Under the pieces are notes generated by a model. The model made no database searches. It was given only the letters and a program-made list of their open reading frames with translations, and had not been told where the DNA came from. Shown here in pieces: positions 41,431 through 57,210 of a stretch of 64,000 nucleotides of DNA (positions within the stretch are counted from its first letter, which is position 1; each line of letters begins with the position of its first letter). The DNA is from Enterobacter sp. EA-1 (GTDB taxonomy: Bacteria > Pseudomonadota > Gammaproteobacteria > Enterobacterales > Enterobacteriaceae), in contig CP025776.1 of NCBI GenBank assembly GCA_002886105.1, forward strand, positions 2,914,001 to 2,978,000. The letters run 5' to 3'. The translations under genes were made by a program, and so were the position numbers.

Positions 41431-43802
41431 TTAGCCGTTATTTTTCAGCTCAGCAAGACTCAACCCGGTCTGAACGACGGTATCCGGGTTCAGGGAAAGG
41501 CTGTCAATGCCTTCATCCATCAACCATGCGGCAAAATCTTCATGGTCGGACGGCCCCCGGCCGCAGATACCCACATATTTGCCCTGTTTTCGCCGCGCGA
41601 ATGGCCATTGAAAGCAGCGCTTTCACCGCGTCATTGCGCTCATCAAACAGTGCCGACACCACGCCGGAATCACGATCGAGGCCAAGCGTCAGCTGCGTCA
41701 TGTCGTTGGAACCAATCGAGTAGCCATCGAAATACTCGAGGAACTGCTCCGCCAGCAACGCATTCGACGGGATCTCACATCATAATGATTTTGAGTCCGT
41801 TCTCACCGCGTTTTAGCCCCTGACGCGCCAACTCGTCCACAACGGCTTTCGCTTGTTCAACGGTACGCACGAACGGGATCATGATTTCAACGTTGGTCAG
41901 CCCCATATCGTTACGCACGCGTTTCACCGCTTCACACTCAAGCGCGAAACAGTCACGGAAGCTGTCGGCAACATAACGACCCGCCCCACGGAAGCCAAGC
42001 ATCGGGTTCTCTTCTTCCGGTTCGTAGCGTTCGCCGCCGACAAGGTTTGCGTATTCATTCGATTTAAAATCGGACAAACGCACAATCACGCGTTTTGGCC
42101 AGAAAGCCGCGCCCAGCGTGGAAATCCCTTCCGTCAGGCGACCGACGTAGAACTCAACCGGCGAATCGAACCCTTTCATCATCCTCGCGGATTTCGCTTT
42201 GCAGCTTCGGCTCCGGGTCATCAAACTCCAGCAGCGCGCGGGTGCACGCCAATCATACGGTTGATGATAAATTCCAGACGCGCCAACGCCTTCATTTGGC
42301 AGGCAGGCAAAATCAAAGGCGCGATCCGGGTTGCCGACGTTCATCGATCTTCAGCGGCAGGTCCGGCATGGTGTCCACACTGGAGCTTTTCACGCTGAAA
42401 TCCAGCAGATCGGCATACACGTAACCGGTATCCCCTTCGGCGCAGGAGACCGTCACTTTCTCACCGGTCTTGATGCGCTCGGTTGCGTCGCCGCAACCCA
42501 CTACCGCCGGGATCCCCAGCTCACGGGCGATGATCGCGGCATGGTACGGCCGCCGCGGTTGGTGACAATCGCCGCCGCTTTTTCATGATCGGTTCCCAAT
42601 CCGGGTCGGTCATGTCCGTGACCAGCACGTCGCCCGGTTGGATCAGGTTCATTTCGCTAATGTCCTCGGATCACTTTTACCGTGCCTGCGCCAATGCGAT
42701 GCCCGATAGCACGGCCTTCAGAAACGATTTTTCCCTGTGCATGCAGGGTATATCGTTCCATCACCTGACCGCGCGAACGCACCGTTTCAGGGGCGCGCCT
42801 GCACAATAAACAGTTTGCCGGTATGACCATCTTTTGCCCATTCAATATCCATTGGACGGCCATAGTGTTTCTCGATTTGCACCGCCTGTTTCGCCAGCGC
42901 CTGCACTTCCTCGTCGGAGAGTGAGAAACGGTCGCGATCGGCCTGCGGCACATCTTCGATTTGCACCTGCTTGCCATGTTCCTGCGTCGGCGCATAGATC
43001 ATGCGGATTTTTTTCGAACCCATGGTGCGGCGGACAATCGCCGGACGATTGGCCGCCAGCGTTGGTTTGTGCACGTAGAATTCATCGGGGTTAACCGCAC
43101 CCTGCACCACCATCTCACCCAGCCCCCATGCGGAAGTGATAAACACCACCGGGTCGAAGCCGGATTCGGTATCAATGGAGAACATAACGCCGGATGAGCC
43201 GATGTCAGAACGCACCATCCGCTGGACGCCAGCAGACAGCGCCACACCGCGGTGATCATAGCCCTGATGCACACGGTAGGAGATGGCGCGGTCGTTAAAC
43301 AAGGAAGCGAACACATGCTTAATCGCCACCAGCACCGCGTCATAGCCTTGCACATTGAGGAAAGTTTCCTGCTGCCCGGCGAAGGAGGCATCCGGCATAT
43401 CTTCCGCAGTAGCCGATGAACGGACTGCGAAGGACGCTTGCGCATCATCTTCCGACAATGTTGCGTAAGCATCATGAACGGCCTTTTCCAGCGCTGGCGT
43501 GAACGGTGTGTCGACCACCCACTGGCGGATCTGCGTGCCGGCTTTTGCCAGTTCGGAAACATCATCGATGTCCGTTTTATCCAGCAGTTCATAAATACGT
43601 TGATTCCAGTCCGCTTTGCTCAAGGAACTGATTAAACGCATCGGCGGTGGTTGCAAAACCGTTCGGTACGGATACGCCGACACCGGACAGATTAGTAATC
43701 ATCTCACCAAGGGAGGCATTTTTGCCTCCAACTCTGTCTACATCATTCATGCCGAGTTGGTCATACCAAAAGCACCAGCGGAGACGAGTCATTGTTGGAC
43801 AT
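41431..43802 (-). CDS. ppsA: Phosphoenolpyruvate synthase
   Basis: Makes PEP from pyruvate and ATP for gluconeogenesis, about 792 residues. It begins [20 protein letters not shown] after correction and has the N-terminal ATP-grasp pattern [56 protein letters not shown] in fragments, [15 protein letters not shown], and the C-terminal [12 protein letters not shown] region, all in fragments separated by about ten indels. The region of the phospho-accepting His (RGGRTCHAAI in the family) reads RGGRTMPRS because of a net four-base loss near 42550; this needs checking. Confidence 0.96.
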
Positions 43803-44136
43803 CGAAACAATCCTTTTGTGATATATGAATGGGTAAAACACCAGACTACCCATTAATCCCCGGCATAATTAATTCCGTTGGAAAAAACGGTGAATCGTGT
43901 AAGCAATTACGATTTCTGGTTTTTCGGACAGATTCCCATCAATCTGCCACCCTCTGTAATAGCCATTCTTAAGTAAAACCTTATTTTTCATGTAACAATA
44001 AAAAAATTGAACCGTACTTTTCATTAAAAACAAAAACACCATTTCATTTTTTTAAAATGAGAAAAAGGAGATACGCAATATCGATGTTTTAATTTATGCT
44101 TTCAGAGAATTACGCATGATATTCAGGATGGATTAA
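43803..44136. other. Divergent promoter region ppsA/ppsR
   Basis: About 330 bases, AT-rich, between two divergent genes. It should hold the ppsA promoter (Cra-activated in E. coli) and the ppsR promoter. I cannot place either with certainty. No other feature seen. Confidence 0.5.
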
Positions 44137-44976
44137 ATGGACAGTTCTGTAGATCGCCACGTGTTTTATATTTCTGATGGAACCGCTATCACCGCCGAAG
44201 TATTAGGCCATGCGGTCATGTCACAGTTCCCTGTTGCCGTCAGCAGCATAACGCTGCCGTTCGTGGAAAACGAAAGCCGCGCCAGAGCCGTCAAGGAACA
44301 AATAGATGCTATCTATCAACAGACCGGCAACCGCCCGCTGGTGTTCTATTCCATCGTGATTCCGGAAATTCGCTCTATTATTTTGCAAAGCGAAGGATTT
44401 TGTCAGGACATCGTGCAGGCACTGGTTGCCCCATTGCAGCAGGAATTAAAACTCGATCCCACACCGATTGCGCATCGTACGCATGGGCTTAATCCGAGGT
44501 AATTTAACTAAATATGACGCCCGAATTGCAGCGATTGATTACACTCTCGCTCACGATGATGGTATTTCACTGCGTAATCTCGATCAGGCGCAGGTGATTT
44601 TACTGGGTGTTTCCCGTTGCGGTAAAACACCAACCAGCCTCTATCTGGCAATGCAATTCCGGTATTCGCGCAGCAAATTATCCTTTATTGCCGACGATAT
44701 GGATAACCTCATTCTCCCCGCCGCACTGGAAGCCATTGCAACACAAATTATTTGGTCTGACCATTAATCCGGAGCGTCTGGCCGCGATTCGTGAAGAACG
44801 CAGAGAGAACAGCGCCGCTACGCGTCATTGCGCCAGTGTCGGATGGAAGTGCAGGAAGTGGAAGCGCTTTACCGCAAGAACAATATTCCTTGTCCTCCAA
44901 CAGTACCAATTACTCGGTGGAAGAGATCGCCACCAAAATGCTTGACATTATGGGGCTGAATCGCCGCATGTACTAA
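44137..44976 (+). CDS. ppsR: PEP synthase regulatory protein PpsR
   Basis: Bifunctional ADP-dependent kinase and Pi-dependent pyrophosphorylase that inactivates and reactivates PEP synthase. About 277 residues, [20 protein letters not shown] ... with the P-loop-like [19 protein letters not shown] and the C-terminal [11 protein letters not shown]. Indels near 44500, 44665, 44735, 44815 and 44900. Divergent from its target gene ppsA, as in E. coli. Confidence 0.95.
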
Positions 44977-44990
44977 CAGGCTAGTACATG
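44967..44990 (+). promoter_or_regulatory. TrpR operator of aroH
   Basis: CATGTACTA-ACAGGC-TAGTACATG, perfect 9-bp arms, matching the TrpR operator core GTACTAGTTAACTAGTAC. It overlaps the last two codons and the stop of ppsR. In E. coli aroH is repressed by TrpR with tryptophan at the same place. Confidence 0.82.
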
Positions 44991-45115
44991 GGTTCAATGT
45001 GCGCTATCATATGCGGCAATCATGTGATGCGCATCACAGTCAGGCTTGTAATAAGCCGGGATTGGTTTAAGGTGATGCGCATTACTTCCGGCATTTCTGC
45101 CCATGAAGCACACCT

Positions 45116-46166
45116 TTGAACAAAACCGATGAACTTCGCACTGCGCGCATCGACAGGCTGGTGACGCCATCTGAACTGGCGCAATTGTACCCTGTCGGCG
45201 CAGAGGTCGCGGAGCACGTAACTGATTCCCGCCGCCGGATCGAGAAAATCCTCAATGGCGAAGATCGCCGCCTGTTGGTCATTATTGGCCCCTGCTCCAT
45301 CCACGACCTTGACGCAGCAATGGATTACGCCCGCCGCCTTCAAGCATTGCGGGAAAAACACCATGCGCATCTGGAAATCGTGATGCGCACCTATTTTGAA
45401 AAACCCCGCACCGTTGTGGGCTGGAAAGGGCTGATTTCCGATCCGGATCTTAACGGCAGCTATCGGGTCAATCACGGTATCGAACTGGCGCGCAAATTAC
45501 TGTTGCAGGTGAATGAGCTTGGCGTCCCTACGGCGACAGAGTTCCTCGATATGGTGACAGGTCAGTTTATCGCTGACCTGATCAGTTGGGGAGCCATTGG
45601 CGCACGGACCACGGAAAGCCAGATCCACCGGGAAATGGCCTCCGCGCTCTCTTGCCCGGTAGGCTTCAAAATGGCACCGATGGCAATACCCGTATTGCGG
45701 TGGATGCCATTCGTGCTTCGCGCGCCAGCCATATATGTTCCTCTCGCCGGATAAAACCGGGCAGATGACCATCTACCAGACCAGTGGTAATCCGTACGGC
45801 CATATCATTATGCGCGGGGGGAAAAACCCCAACTACCATGCCGAAGACATTGCGAATGCTTGCAATACGTTGCGCGAATTTGATCTGCCGGAACATCTGG
45901 TGGTGGACTTCAGTCATGGCAACTGCCAGAAACAGCATCGCCGCCAGCTGGATGTCTGCGACGATATTTGCACGCAGATCCGTAACGGCTCAACGGCGAT
46001 TGCAGGCGTGATGGCGGAAAGTTTCCTGCAAGAAGGGACACAAAAAATCGTGGAGTGGTCAACCGCTGGTGTATGGGCAATCCATTACCGATCCTTGCCT
46101 GAATTGGGAAGACAGTGAACGCCTGCTCGCCGGGGGCTGGCTGACGCGGTGGCGACACGTTTTTGA
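45116..46166 (+). CDS. aroH: DAHP synthase, Trp-sensitive (AroH)
   Basis: Condenses PEP and erythrose 4-phosphate in the first step of aromatic amino-acid synthesis; the AroH isoenzyme is inhibited by tryptophan. About 348 residues. Landmarks: IIGPCSIHDLDAAMDYARRL, RTYFEKPRTVVGWKGLISDP, GARTTESQIHREMASALSCP, VDFSHGNCQKQHRRQL, ending ERLLAGLADAVATRF. The start reads TTG at 45116 (MNKTDELRTARIDR), whereas E. coli has ATG; a miscalled base is possible. Indels near 45672, 45725, 46055 and 46130. Confidence 0.95.
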
Positions 46167-46172
46167 GCCTCT

Positions 46173-46190
46173 CCCGCCGTTCGCGGCGGG
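46173..46190 (+). terminator. Hairpin after aroH
   Basis: CCCGCCG-TTCG-CGGCGGG, perfect 7-bp stem with a UUCG loop, seven bases past the aroH stop. Followed by AATCCCCCATTTTCC, a weak T tract. Confidence 0.7.
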
Positions 46191-46272
46191 AATCCCCCAT
46201 TTTCCCCTACGTTTTCCGGGGGGATCTCCGGCAAAGCAGTGAAGCGGCCCTTGCCTCGCGCGCCAGAATATT

Positions 46273-46291
46273 GATAATGATTCTCATTGTT
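46273..46291 (+). promoter_or_regulatory. Fur box of hemP
   Basis: GATAATGATTCTCATTGTT matches 15 of 19 positions of the Fur consensus, 25 bases upstream of the hemP start. It suggests iron-repressed expression of hemP. Confidence 0.75.
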
Positions 46292-46316
46292 AATACAAAT
46301 ATTGCTTTGAGCTGAG

Positions 46317-46508
46317 ATGTCGCATATGGATAGCACGACGATCCCCCCGGTCACCCCCCCGGAAAACGCCACCCACATCATTCCGACCGATCGCCGCATC
46401 TGCAGTCAGGAGCTGCTGGGCGACGAAGGGCGTGTTGTTATTGAGCACAAAGGTCAGCACTATTTGCTACGCCAGACCCACGCAGGAAAACTCATCCTCA
46501 CCAAATAA
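46317..46508 (+). CDS. hemP: Hemin uptake protein HemP
   Basis: Small protein (ydiE) of 63 residues, intact frame, same length as in E. coli: MSHMDSTTIPPVTPPENATH ... with the conserved RICSQELLGDEGRVVIEHKG and C-terminal YLLRQTHAGKLILTK. Linked to heme/iron uptake; role not fully defined. A start at the second Met (46326) is possible. Confidence 0.9.
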   Translation: MSHMDSTTIPPVTPPENATHIIPTDRRICSQELLGDEGRVVIEHKGQHYLLRQTHAGKLILTK

Positions 46509-46515
46509 CAGACCG

Positions 46516-47963
<1,448 letters not shown>

Positions 47964-48024
47964 GGTTCCTCCTGCTTTTAGTGTAGTGCCTTCAGCGACG
48001 ATTAAACACGGGAGAAAAGCAGGG

Positions 48025-48740
48025 CTATGGATGTACCAGCGAAGTGATCATCGATACGGTCACCGCTGGCCACAATGCGCCTTGCATGGCGCTAAACTGG
48101 AAGGGAATGGCCTTTTTAACGCAAACTCATTATCAATACCGGTAATCATAATCGAATGACAGTAAGGTTCAATTTGCGAAATGATCGCCCGCATAAATGG
48201 CTCAAATGAACGGGAAGATAATCGTTGATGAACGAAGTTTTTATCTAACGCCACACCTTTAAACAGGCCATCGAAAATGGCTTTGGTCGACGCAGCGCCA
48301 GAACCAAAATTTGCCAACACTAACGGATATCGTTTCGCCAATAGAGACAATATCTGATTTTCTTTGCCCATATTCAGACCGGGATAGTTCTCATTGATGG
48401 TAAATTCCGGAAAGGGAATTTATCCACGCAGGCAGCAACAAGTTGTTCATCCGTCAGTAGGGCATCAACAATAAGCGGGGAAATATTTATCCGGTGCAAT
48501 TAACTGATGTTGTATAAAAAGAGTTGGCAGGCTTCAAGCAACGCCAGTTGCTCGGCGAACAGCGCCAGCGTTTCGTCTGCCGTCAGGCGTGGCAGGACCA
48601 GCTCTGTAGGGGCGCGGACAGTACTGTCGCTCCCCACAAAGTTAACAATAACTTCCAGCCCCTGGAAGCATTCCGTTACCATTTTTCGCAGGCAGTAATA
48701 AAAGCTCGGAGCGATATGTGTCATCCAGCGATACAATCAT
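48025..48740 (-). CDS. ydiV: Degenerate EAL protein YdiV (anti-FlhDC factor)
   Basis: EAL-like protein of about 237 residues that in E. coli and Salmonella binds FlhD4C2 and blocks flagellar gene expression; it does not bind or cleave c-di-GMP. MIVSLDDTYRSELL ... EVIVNFVGSDSTVRAPTELV ... SLLAKRYPLVLANFGSGAAS ... FDGLFKGVALDKNFVHQRLS ... ending VSMITSLVHP. The catalytic EAL, DDFGTG and QGY motifs are absent. Indels near 48110, 48420, 48475, 48510 and 48690. Confidence 0.88.
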
Positions 48741-49070
48741 TGTGCCAGTCCCGCATTAAGGGTGATGTCCGGCATTCTTAAAGGTAAACATAATTCAAAT
48801 TTGTTGATTTTAATGAGATTAACTTCATTTTTTTCCATTTAATATTCAGATTCTCCTTAATCCTTATTAACTTTTAGCAGGTTAAAAACTAATAACCCGC
48901 GTTTCCAGAGCCCAGTGTACGACAAAATTAATTAATATTATAAATATTAATTAGCGGGAAACATCCCCGGTTTAATAAACGCGAATGTTCAAAAACAAAA
49001 GAGAAGCGATTGCTCAGATTGCTCACGCACCCTCTCTCTTTACTCCGGCACAAAACGAGCGAGCGATGAC
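48741..49070. other. Intergenic region ydiV to nlpC
   Basis: About 330 AT-rich bases containing the ydiV promoter region. CGGGAAACATCCCCGGTTTA near 48955 is GC-rich and might end nlpC transcription. Nothing else recognised. Confidence 0.45.
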
Positions 49071-49541
49071 TCAAATCCGCCGCGCCTGCCAGAAATTCTT
49101 CCGCCAGTAAACATTATCAAGAGAGGAACGCATCACTCCCCGACTGGTCGATGCATGAATAAACGCGTGGTCGGTATCATAAATGCCAACATGCAGCCCA
49201 TTTTCGCCGGAACCGGTTTTAAAGAACACCGAGTCACCGGGCAGCAAATCGTCTTTATCGATCCCGGTGCCAATTTCCGCCTGCTGACGCGTTTCTCGCG
49301 GGAGCTGGAGGGCGAACTTATCGCGGAATGTCATCATCACGAAGCCAGAGCAGTCAATACCCGAACGACTGGTTCCACCATAGCGATACGGCGTACCGTT
49401 CCATTCGCTAAGCTGATCATTCAGATTAGCAATAACGGTAATCGAATCGGACAATCTCGGGTTAGGTGGCGGTGCGCGATGCGAACTACATCCTGCAAGG
49501 AATAGCGCTGCGACAGAAACCAGATACGCATTCTGGATCAA
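49071..49541 (-). CDS. nlpC: NlpC/P60 family lipoprotein endopeptidase
   Basis: Outer-membrane lipoprotein of 156 residues with an intact frame. Signal peptide MIQNAYLVSVAALFLAGCSS with lipobox LAGC. NlpC/P60 catalytic residues: Cys in GIDCSGFVMM, His in GLHVGIYDTD, and the third polar residue in FIHASTSRGV. Cleaves peptide stems of peptidoglycan. Lies at the end of the btuCED cluster as in E. coli. Confidence 0.95.
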   Translation of the reverse strand: MIQNAYLVSVAALFLAGCSSHRAPPPNPRLSDSITVIANLNDQLSEWNGTPYRYGGTSRSGIDCSGFVMMTFRDKFALQLPRETRQQAEIGTGIDKDDLLPGDSVFFKTGSGENGLHVGIYDTDHAFIHASTSRGVMRSSLDNVYWRKNFWQARRI

Positions 49542-49596
49542 GCCTCATTCTTTCTTTTTCTCGGAATAATCTACCGTGGGAGTCCAATGTGGCAAG

Positions 49597-50340
49597 TCAC
49601 GTTTTCGTCACGTCACGGGGGATCAGCATCGAATGGCCTTCGATTTCCAGCCGTCGGAAGGGCACGCCGTACAAGCATTGATGGCACTAATACATCCTGC
49701 CCTGCACCGCTGGCGATCAACTTACCGCCGTTCAACAACCATGCCTGATGGGTATGCCGTAATGTGGTTAAGGTCATGACTACTCATCACCAGCGTAATG
49801 CCTGCCGCCACCAGTCCGCAGAGCAGTTTATCCAGCGCGGCTTGTTGTGCAATGTCGAGGCCACTCATCGGCTCATCCAGCAACAGAAGCTGCCCGGACG
49901 GATTACCGCCCGGGTGGATTTGCAATATCACGGCGGCAAGGCGCACGCGTTGCCATTCTCCGCCGGAAAGCTGATTCACCGCACGTTCCAGTTTGTCGCT
50001 CAGCCCCAGTTTCCCGGCAATCTCCAGCAATATGGCGCTTTGCGCCAGCGGGCTGATGCAACGACAGGTAATGCCAGACAGGCATGGCGAAAGGTGGCGT
50101 TTGCTGCTGGGCAAGATAAGCGCGATGGCGCGCCAGCTGCGTCGCAGGCCAGCGTTCCAGCGGCTGTCCATCGAACAGCACGCGCCCCTGTCCACCAGAC
50201 AATCCCGCAAGACGGGTCAATAAGGTGCTCTTTCCAGCACCGTTAGGCCCTACCAGATGCAGGATCTCCCCGCGACCAATGGTTGCCGTTATCGGCCCCA
50301 GTCGCCCGGCAGCGCCCACATCCTGCAGTTGCAACAGCAT
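49597..50340 (-). CDS. btuD: Vitamin B12 ABC transporter ATPase BtuD
   Basis: ATPase of the BtuCDF cobalamin importer, about 248 residues. [20 protein letters not shown] ... Walker [20 protein letters not shown], signature [13 protein letters not shown], Walker [17 protein letters not shown]-loop MSSHDLNHI. Restored C-terminus ...[13 protein letters not shown]. Indels near 49720, 49900 and 50055. Confidence 0.95.
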
Positions 50341-50345
50341 CGGTA

Positions 50346-50890
50346 TTATTTCGCCAGCGCGTGTTTAATGGCGGCCTGCAAGACCGGGTCTTCCGGTGTC
50401 ATATCCGGCGAGAAACGTTGGATCAGTTGACCATCGCGACCGATGAGGAATTTTTTCGAAGTTCCACAAAATGTCAGCTCCTTCGGCGCGCCCTTTACTT
50501 TCCATACGCTCATAAAATCCACTGCCTTCAGGCGCAACAGCCACAGGCGCTGCAGCAATCAACTTTTGTAAAGTGGATGGCGCGCTTCACCGTTGACCTC
50601 AATTTTGCTGAACATCGGAAACGTCACGCCATATGTGGTGCTGCAGAACGTTTTGATCTCTTCTTCGGAGCCGGGGTTCCGGCCGAGGAACTGGTTACAG
50701 GGAAGCCGAGCACACTGAAACCCTCGTCACCCAACGTTTTCTGGATATTTTCCAGTTGCTCATACTGCGGCGTCAGCCCACATTTCGAGGCAACGTTCAC
50801 CACCAGCAGCACATTGCCGCGGTAACTTTCGAGTGTGGTGTGTTCACCATCAATGGTCGTGACTTCAGTATTCAGAATATCCTGTTGCAT
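50346..50890 (-). CDS. btuE: Thioredoxin/glutathione peroxidase BtuE
   Basis: Periplasmic-type thiol peroxidase, 183 residues, [20 protein letters not shown] ... with the peroxidatic Cys in [11 protein letters not shown], resolving region [14 protein letters not shown] (after correction) and [18 protein letters not shown]. Reduces hydroperoxides; not needed for B12 transport in E. coli. Indels near 50455, 50560 and 50690. Confidence 0.94.
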
Positions 50891-50924
50891 AGCGTACCCT
50901 TTGTTGATGTTGTGGTTGTCAGGC

Positions 50925-51908
50925 TTAACGCCCAACTTTTAATAATAGCCAGATAAACACTGGTGCGCCCAGCGTGGCGGTTACGACGCCTATCGGTAAC
51001 TCGGCGGCGCTTAAGGCGAGACGGGCGACAATATCGGCAAAGAGCAGCGCCGATGCGCCAGTCAATGCGCAGGCGGGCAGCAGCACCCGGTGATCGGTCA
51101 GACCGCATAACCGTAAGATATGAGGGATCACCGAGGGCCGATAAAACCTATCGCCCCGGCAAGTGCGACGCTGACGCCCACCATCCAACCCGTGGCGACC
51201 ACCAATACGTTGCGCCATAGCCATAATGGCAACCCCAGTTGTCGTGCCGATATGTCACCCAGCGCCAGCACATTAAGCGGTGCCGACTGCAAACAGATCC
51301 ACCCCATAACGGGCAGCAGAGCAATCATCAGCCAGCTCTGTTGCCAGTCAACGCCGCCAAAACCGCCCATCATCCAGTACATTAACTGGCGTAAATCGAA
51401 CGAGGTTGAAAAATAGACCGCCCGGGTAGTTAATGCTGTGCAAATAATGCCAAGTGCGACACCGGCCAGTAACAACCGACTGGTGGAAAGATGTCTGCGT
51501 GCAAAACGCAGCAGGATAAGCGTGACGATAAGCGCGCCAGCGATAGCGCAGACACCCAACGCCCGGGTGGGCAGCATGCCGCCACCGAGCAGTACGGCGG
51601 CAATCAGGCCAACACCGGCACCGCTGGAGACGCCCAGCAGACCCGGTTCAGCCAGCGGGTTTTCAAATAATGCCTGCATAACAGCGCCGGAGAGCGCCAG
51701 CGCCGCACCGACCAACAGTACCGCCAATGTACGCGGCAGACGAATTTGCCAGACGAAGAGTTGCCCTCTGGGGGTGAACCAGGGCGTTGGGCGCTATCCA
51801 TTGTTCACCCGCGCAAAGGCTGAAAACGAGCGCGAGCAGTAAAAGCAGCGATAATCCGCACAGCCAGCGGCGGTTGCGTTGCTGTTGGTGATGAGCGTAT
51901 GCCAGCAT
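50925..51908 (-). CDS. btuC: Vitamin B12 ABC transporter permease BtuC
   Basis: FecCD-family permease of about 326 residues with ten predicted membrane segments. [20 protein letters not shown] ... [20 protein letters not shown] carries the family signature; [20 protein letters not shown] and [12 protein letters not shown] follow. Ends [11 protein letters not shown]. Indels near 51130 and 51760. Confidence 0.95.
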
Positions 51909-51973
51909 GTTTTCCGTTAAACCCGTCAGTCAGGTGACTGATTCTAAGGTTGATAGGGCGTGCTGAGAAGAAA

Positions 51974-51996
51974 AAAAGGCCGCATGGCGGCCTTTT
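51974..51996 (-). terminator. Terminator of ihfA
   Basis: AAAAGGCCGC-ATG-GCGGCCTTTT, perfect 10-bp stem. Ends the thrS-ihfA operon about 13 bases after the restored ihfA stop. Confidence 0.88.
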
Positions 51997-52008
51997 AATT
52001 AGTTCATA

Positions 52009-52309
52009 TCACTCAGCTTTGGGCGAAGCGTTTTCGACACGGCTTTTTTAACTTCTGGCCGGGTCTGAAGGTCACCACGCGCCGGGCTGTAATGGGAATA
52101 TCCTCGCCCGTTTTCGGGTTACGTCCCGGACGTTGATTTTTATCGCGCAAATCGAAGTTGCCAAAGCCGGAGAGTTTTACCTGCTCGCCGTTTTCCAGAG
52201 CACGACGGATCTCTTCGAAAAACAGCTCTACCAGCTCTTTTGCGTCCCGCTTGCTAAGCCCTAGCTTATCAAACAGATATTCTGACATTTCAGCTTTTGT
52301 AAGCGCCAT
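52009..52309 (-). CDS. ihfA: Integration host factor alpha subunit
   Basis: DNA-bending protein, 99 residues expected: [20 protein letters not shown] ... with the beta-arm region [17 protein letters not shown] and [13 protein letters not shown]. One extra A in the run at about 52047 shifts the last codons; corrected end is [11 protein letters not shown]. Four bases after pheT, as in E. coli. Confidence 0.96.
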
Positions 52310-52313
52310 AGGT

Positions 52314-54699
<2,386 letters not shown>

Positions 54700-54713
54700 T
54701 GTTTTGCCTGCCT

Positions 54714-55698
<985 letters not shown>

Positions 55699-55744
55699 GG
55701 TTTTCCTCGTTATATGACGATATTTACACGCGGCAGATACAAAA

Positions 55745-55766
55745 AAAGCCTCCACAAGGAGGCTTT
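55745..55766 (-). terminator. Attenuator of pheST
   Basis: AAAGCCTCC-ACAA-GGAGGCTTT followed on the minus strand by T7: a strong intrinsic terminator between pheM and pheS. In E. coli, ribosome stalling at Phe codons of pheM prevents its formation. Confidence 0.9.
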
Positions 55767-55812
55767 CTGGCGCTGTTTTCCGTTTCTTCTTTCACGCGCT
55801 AGCCTCCGGGGT

Positions 55813-55856
55813 TCAGGTGCTAAAGTAAAAAAGAAGCGGAAAATAGCAGCATTCAT
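55813..55856 (-). CDS. pheM: Phe leader peptide PheM
   Basis: [14 protein letters not shown] after one T is restored in the TTC-T6 run; 14 residues with five Phe. The ribosome on this peptide senses charged tRNA-Phe and controls the attenuator downstream. 44 bases here against 45 expected, which shows the homopolymer error directly. Confidence 0.92.
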
Positions 55857-55971
55857 GCTTGCGTTACCTTAACCGGGTAAGTGGGCTGTGATGGCTTATT
55901 GAAAGCGTATCACGGCGAAATGTCAATGCATTGATAATGTTAGCAAAAGAGGGAGCCAGCTCCTCTTAAAC

Positions 55972-56354
<383 letters not shown>

Positions 56355-56378
56355 TTAAAAAAGTTAAAGGTTAACGAC

Positions 56379-56577
<199 letters not shown>

Positions 56578-56669
56578 TTTTTAACTTCCACTTCGCATTG
56601 TTAATAAACGAAACATAGGCGAACTAAACCCGCAGGCTTGTGGCCCACAGGTTTAATTACTTGATGGCC

Positions 56670-57207
56670 TTACTGTTTCTTCTTCGGAGCAAGCACCATA
56701 ATCATCTGGCGGCCTTCGATCTTCGTAGGGAAGGATTCGACCACTGCCAGTTCATTCAGATCGTCTTTCACGCGATTAAGCACTTCCATACCGATCTGTT
56801 GGTGGGCCATCTCACGACCGCGGAAACGCAGCGTGATCTTGGCCTTATCGCCCTCTTCGAGAAAGCGAATCAGGCTGCGGAGTTTTACCTGATAGTCGCC
56901 TTCATCTGTGCGGGAATTTAATTTCCTTAACCTGAATAACTTTCTGCTTCTTCTTCTGTTCCTTAGAAGATTTGCTTTTTCATAGAGGAACTTGCCGTAA
57001 TCCATTATACGGCAAACGGGCGGCTCGGCGTTAGGGCTGATTTCAACTAAATCTACCCCGGCTTCTTCAGCTTTTTCCAGAGCTTCTCTCAGACTCACAA
57101 TACCAAGCTGCTCGCCTTCCAGACCTGTTAAGCGAACTTCCGAGGGCACGAATCTCGCCATTGATACGATTGGGACGCGCCGTTTGAACTCGTTTTCCGC
57201 CTTTAAT
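56670..57207 (-). CDS. infC: Translation initiation factor IF-3
   Basis: 180 residues expected. The start codon is ATT at 57205-57207 ([20 protein letters not shown]), preceded by GGAGG, exactly as the rare AUU start of E. coli infC that IF-3 uses to control its own synthesis. Then [39 protein letters not shown] and the end [11 protein letters not shown]. Indels near 56920, 56980 and 57145. Confidence 0.96.
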
Positions 57208-57210
57208 ACC

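Noticed and set aside
48025-48740. Active EAL phosphodiesterase
   Set aside because: The EAL, DDFG and QGY motifs are missing; sequence and position fit YdiV.
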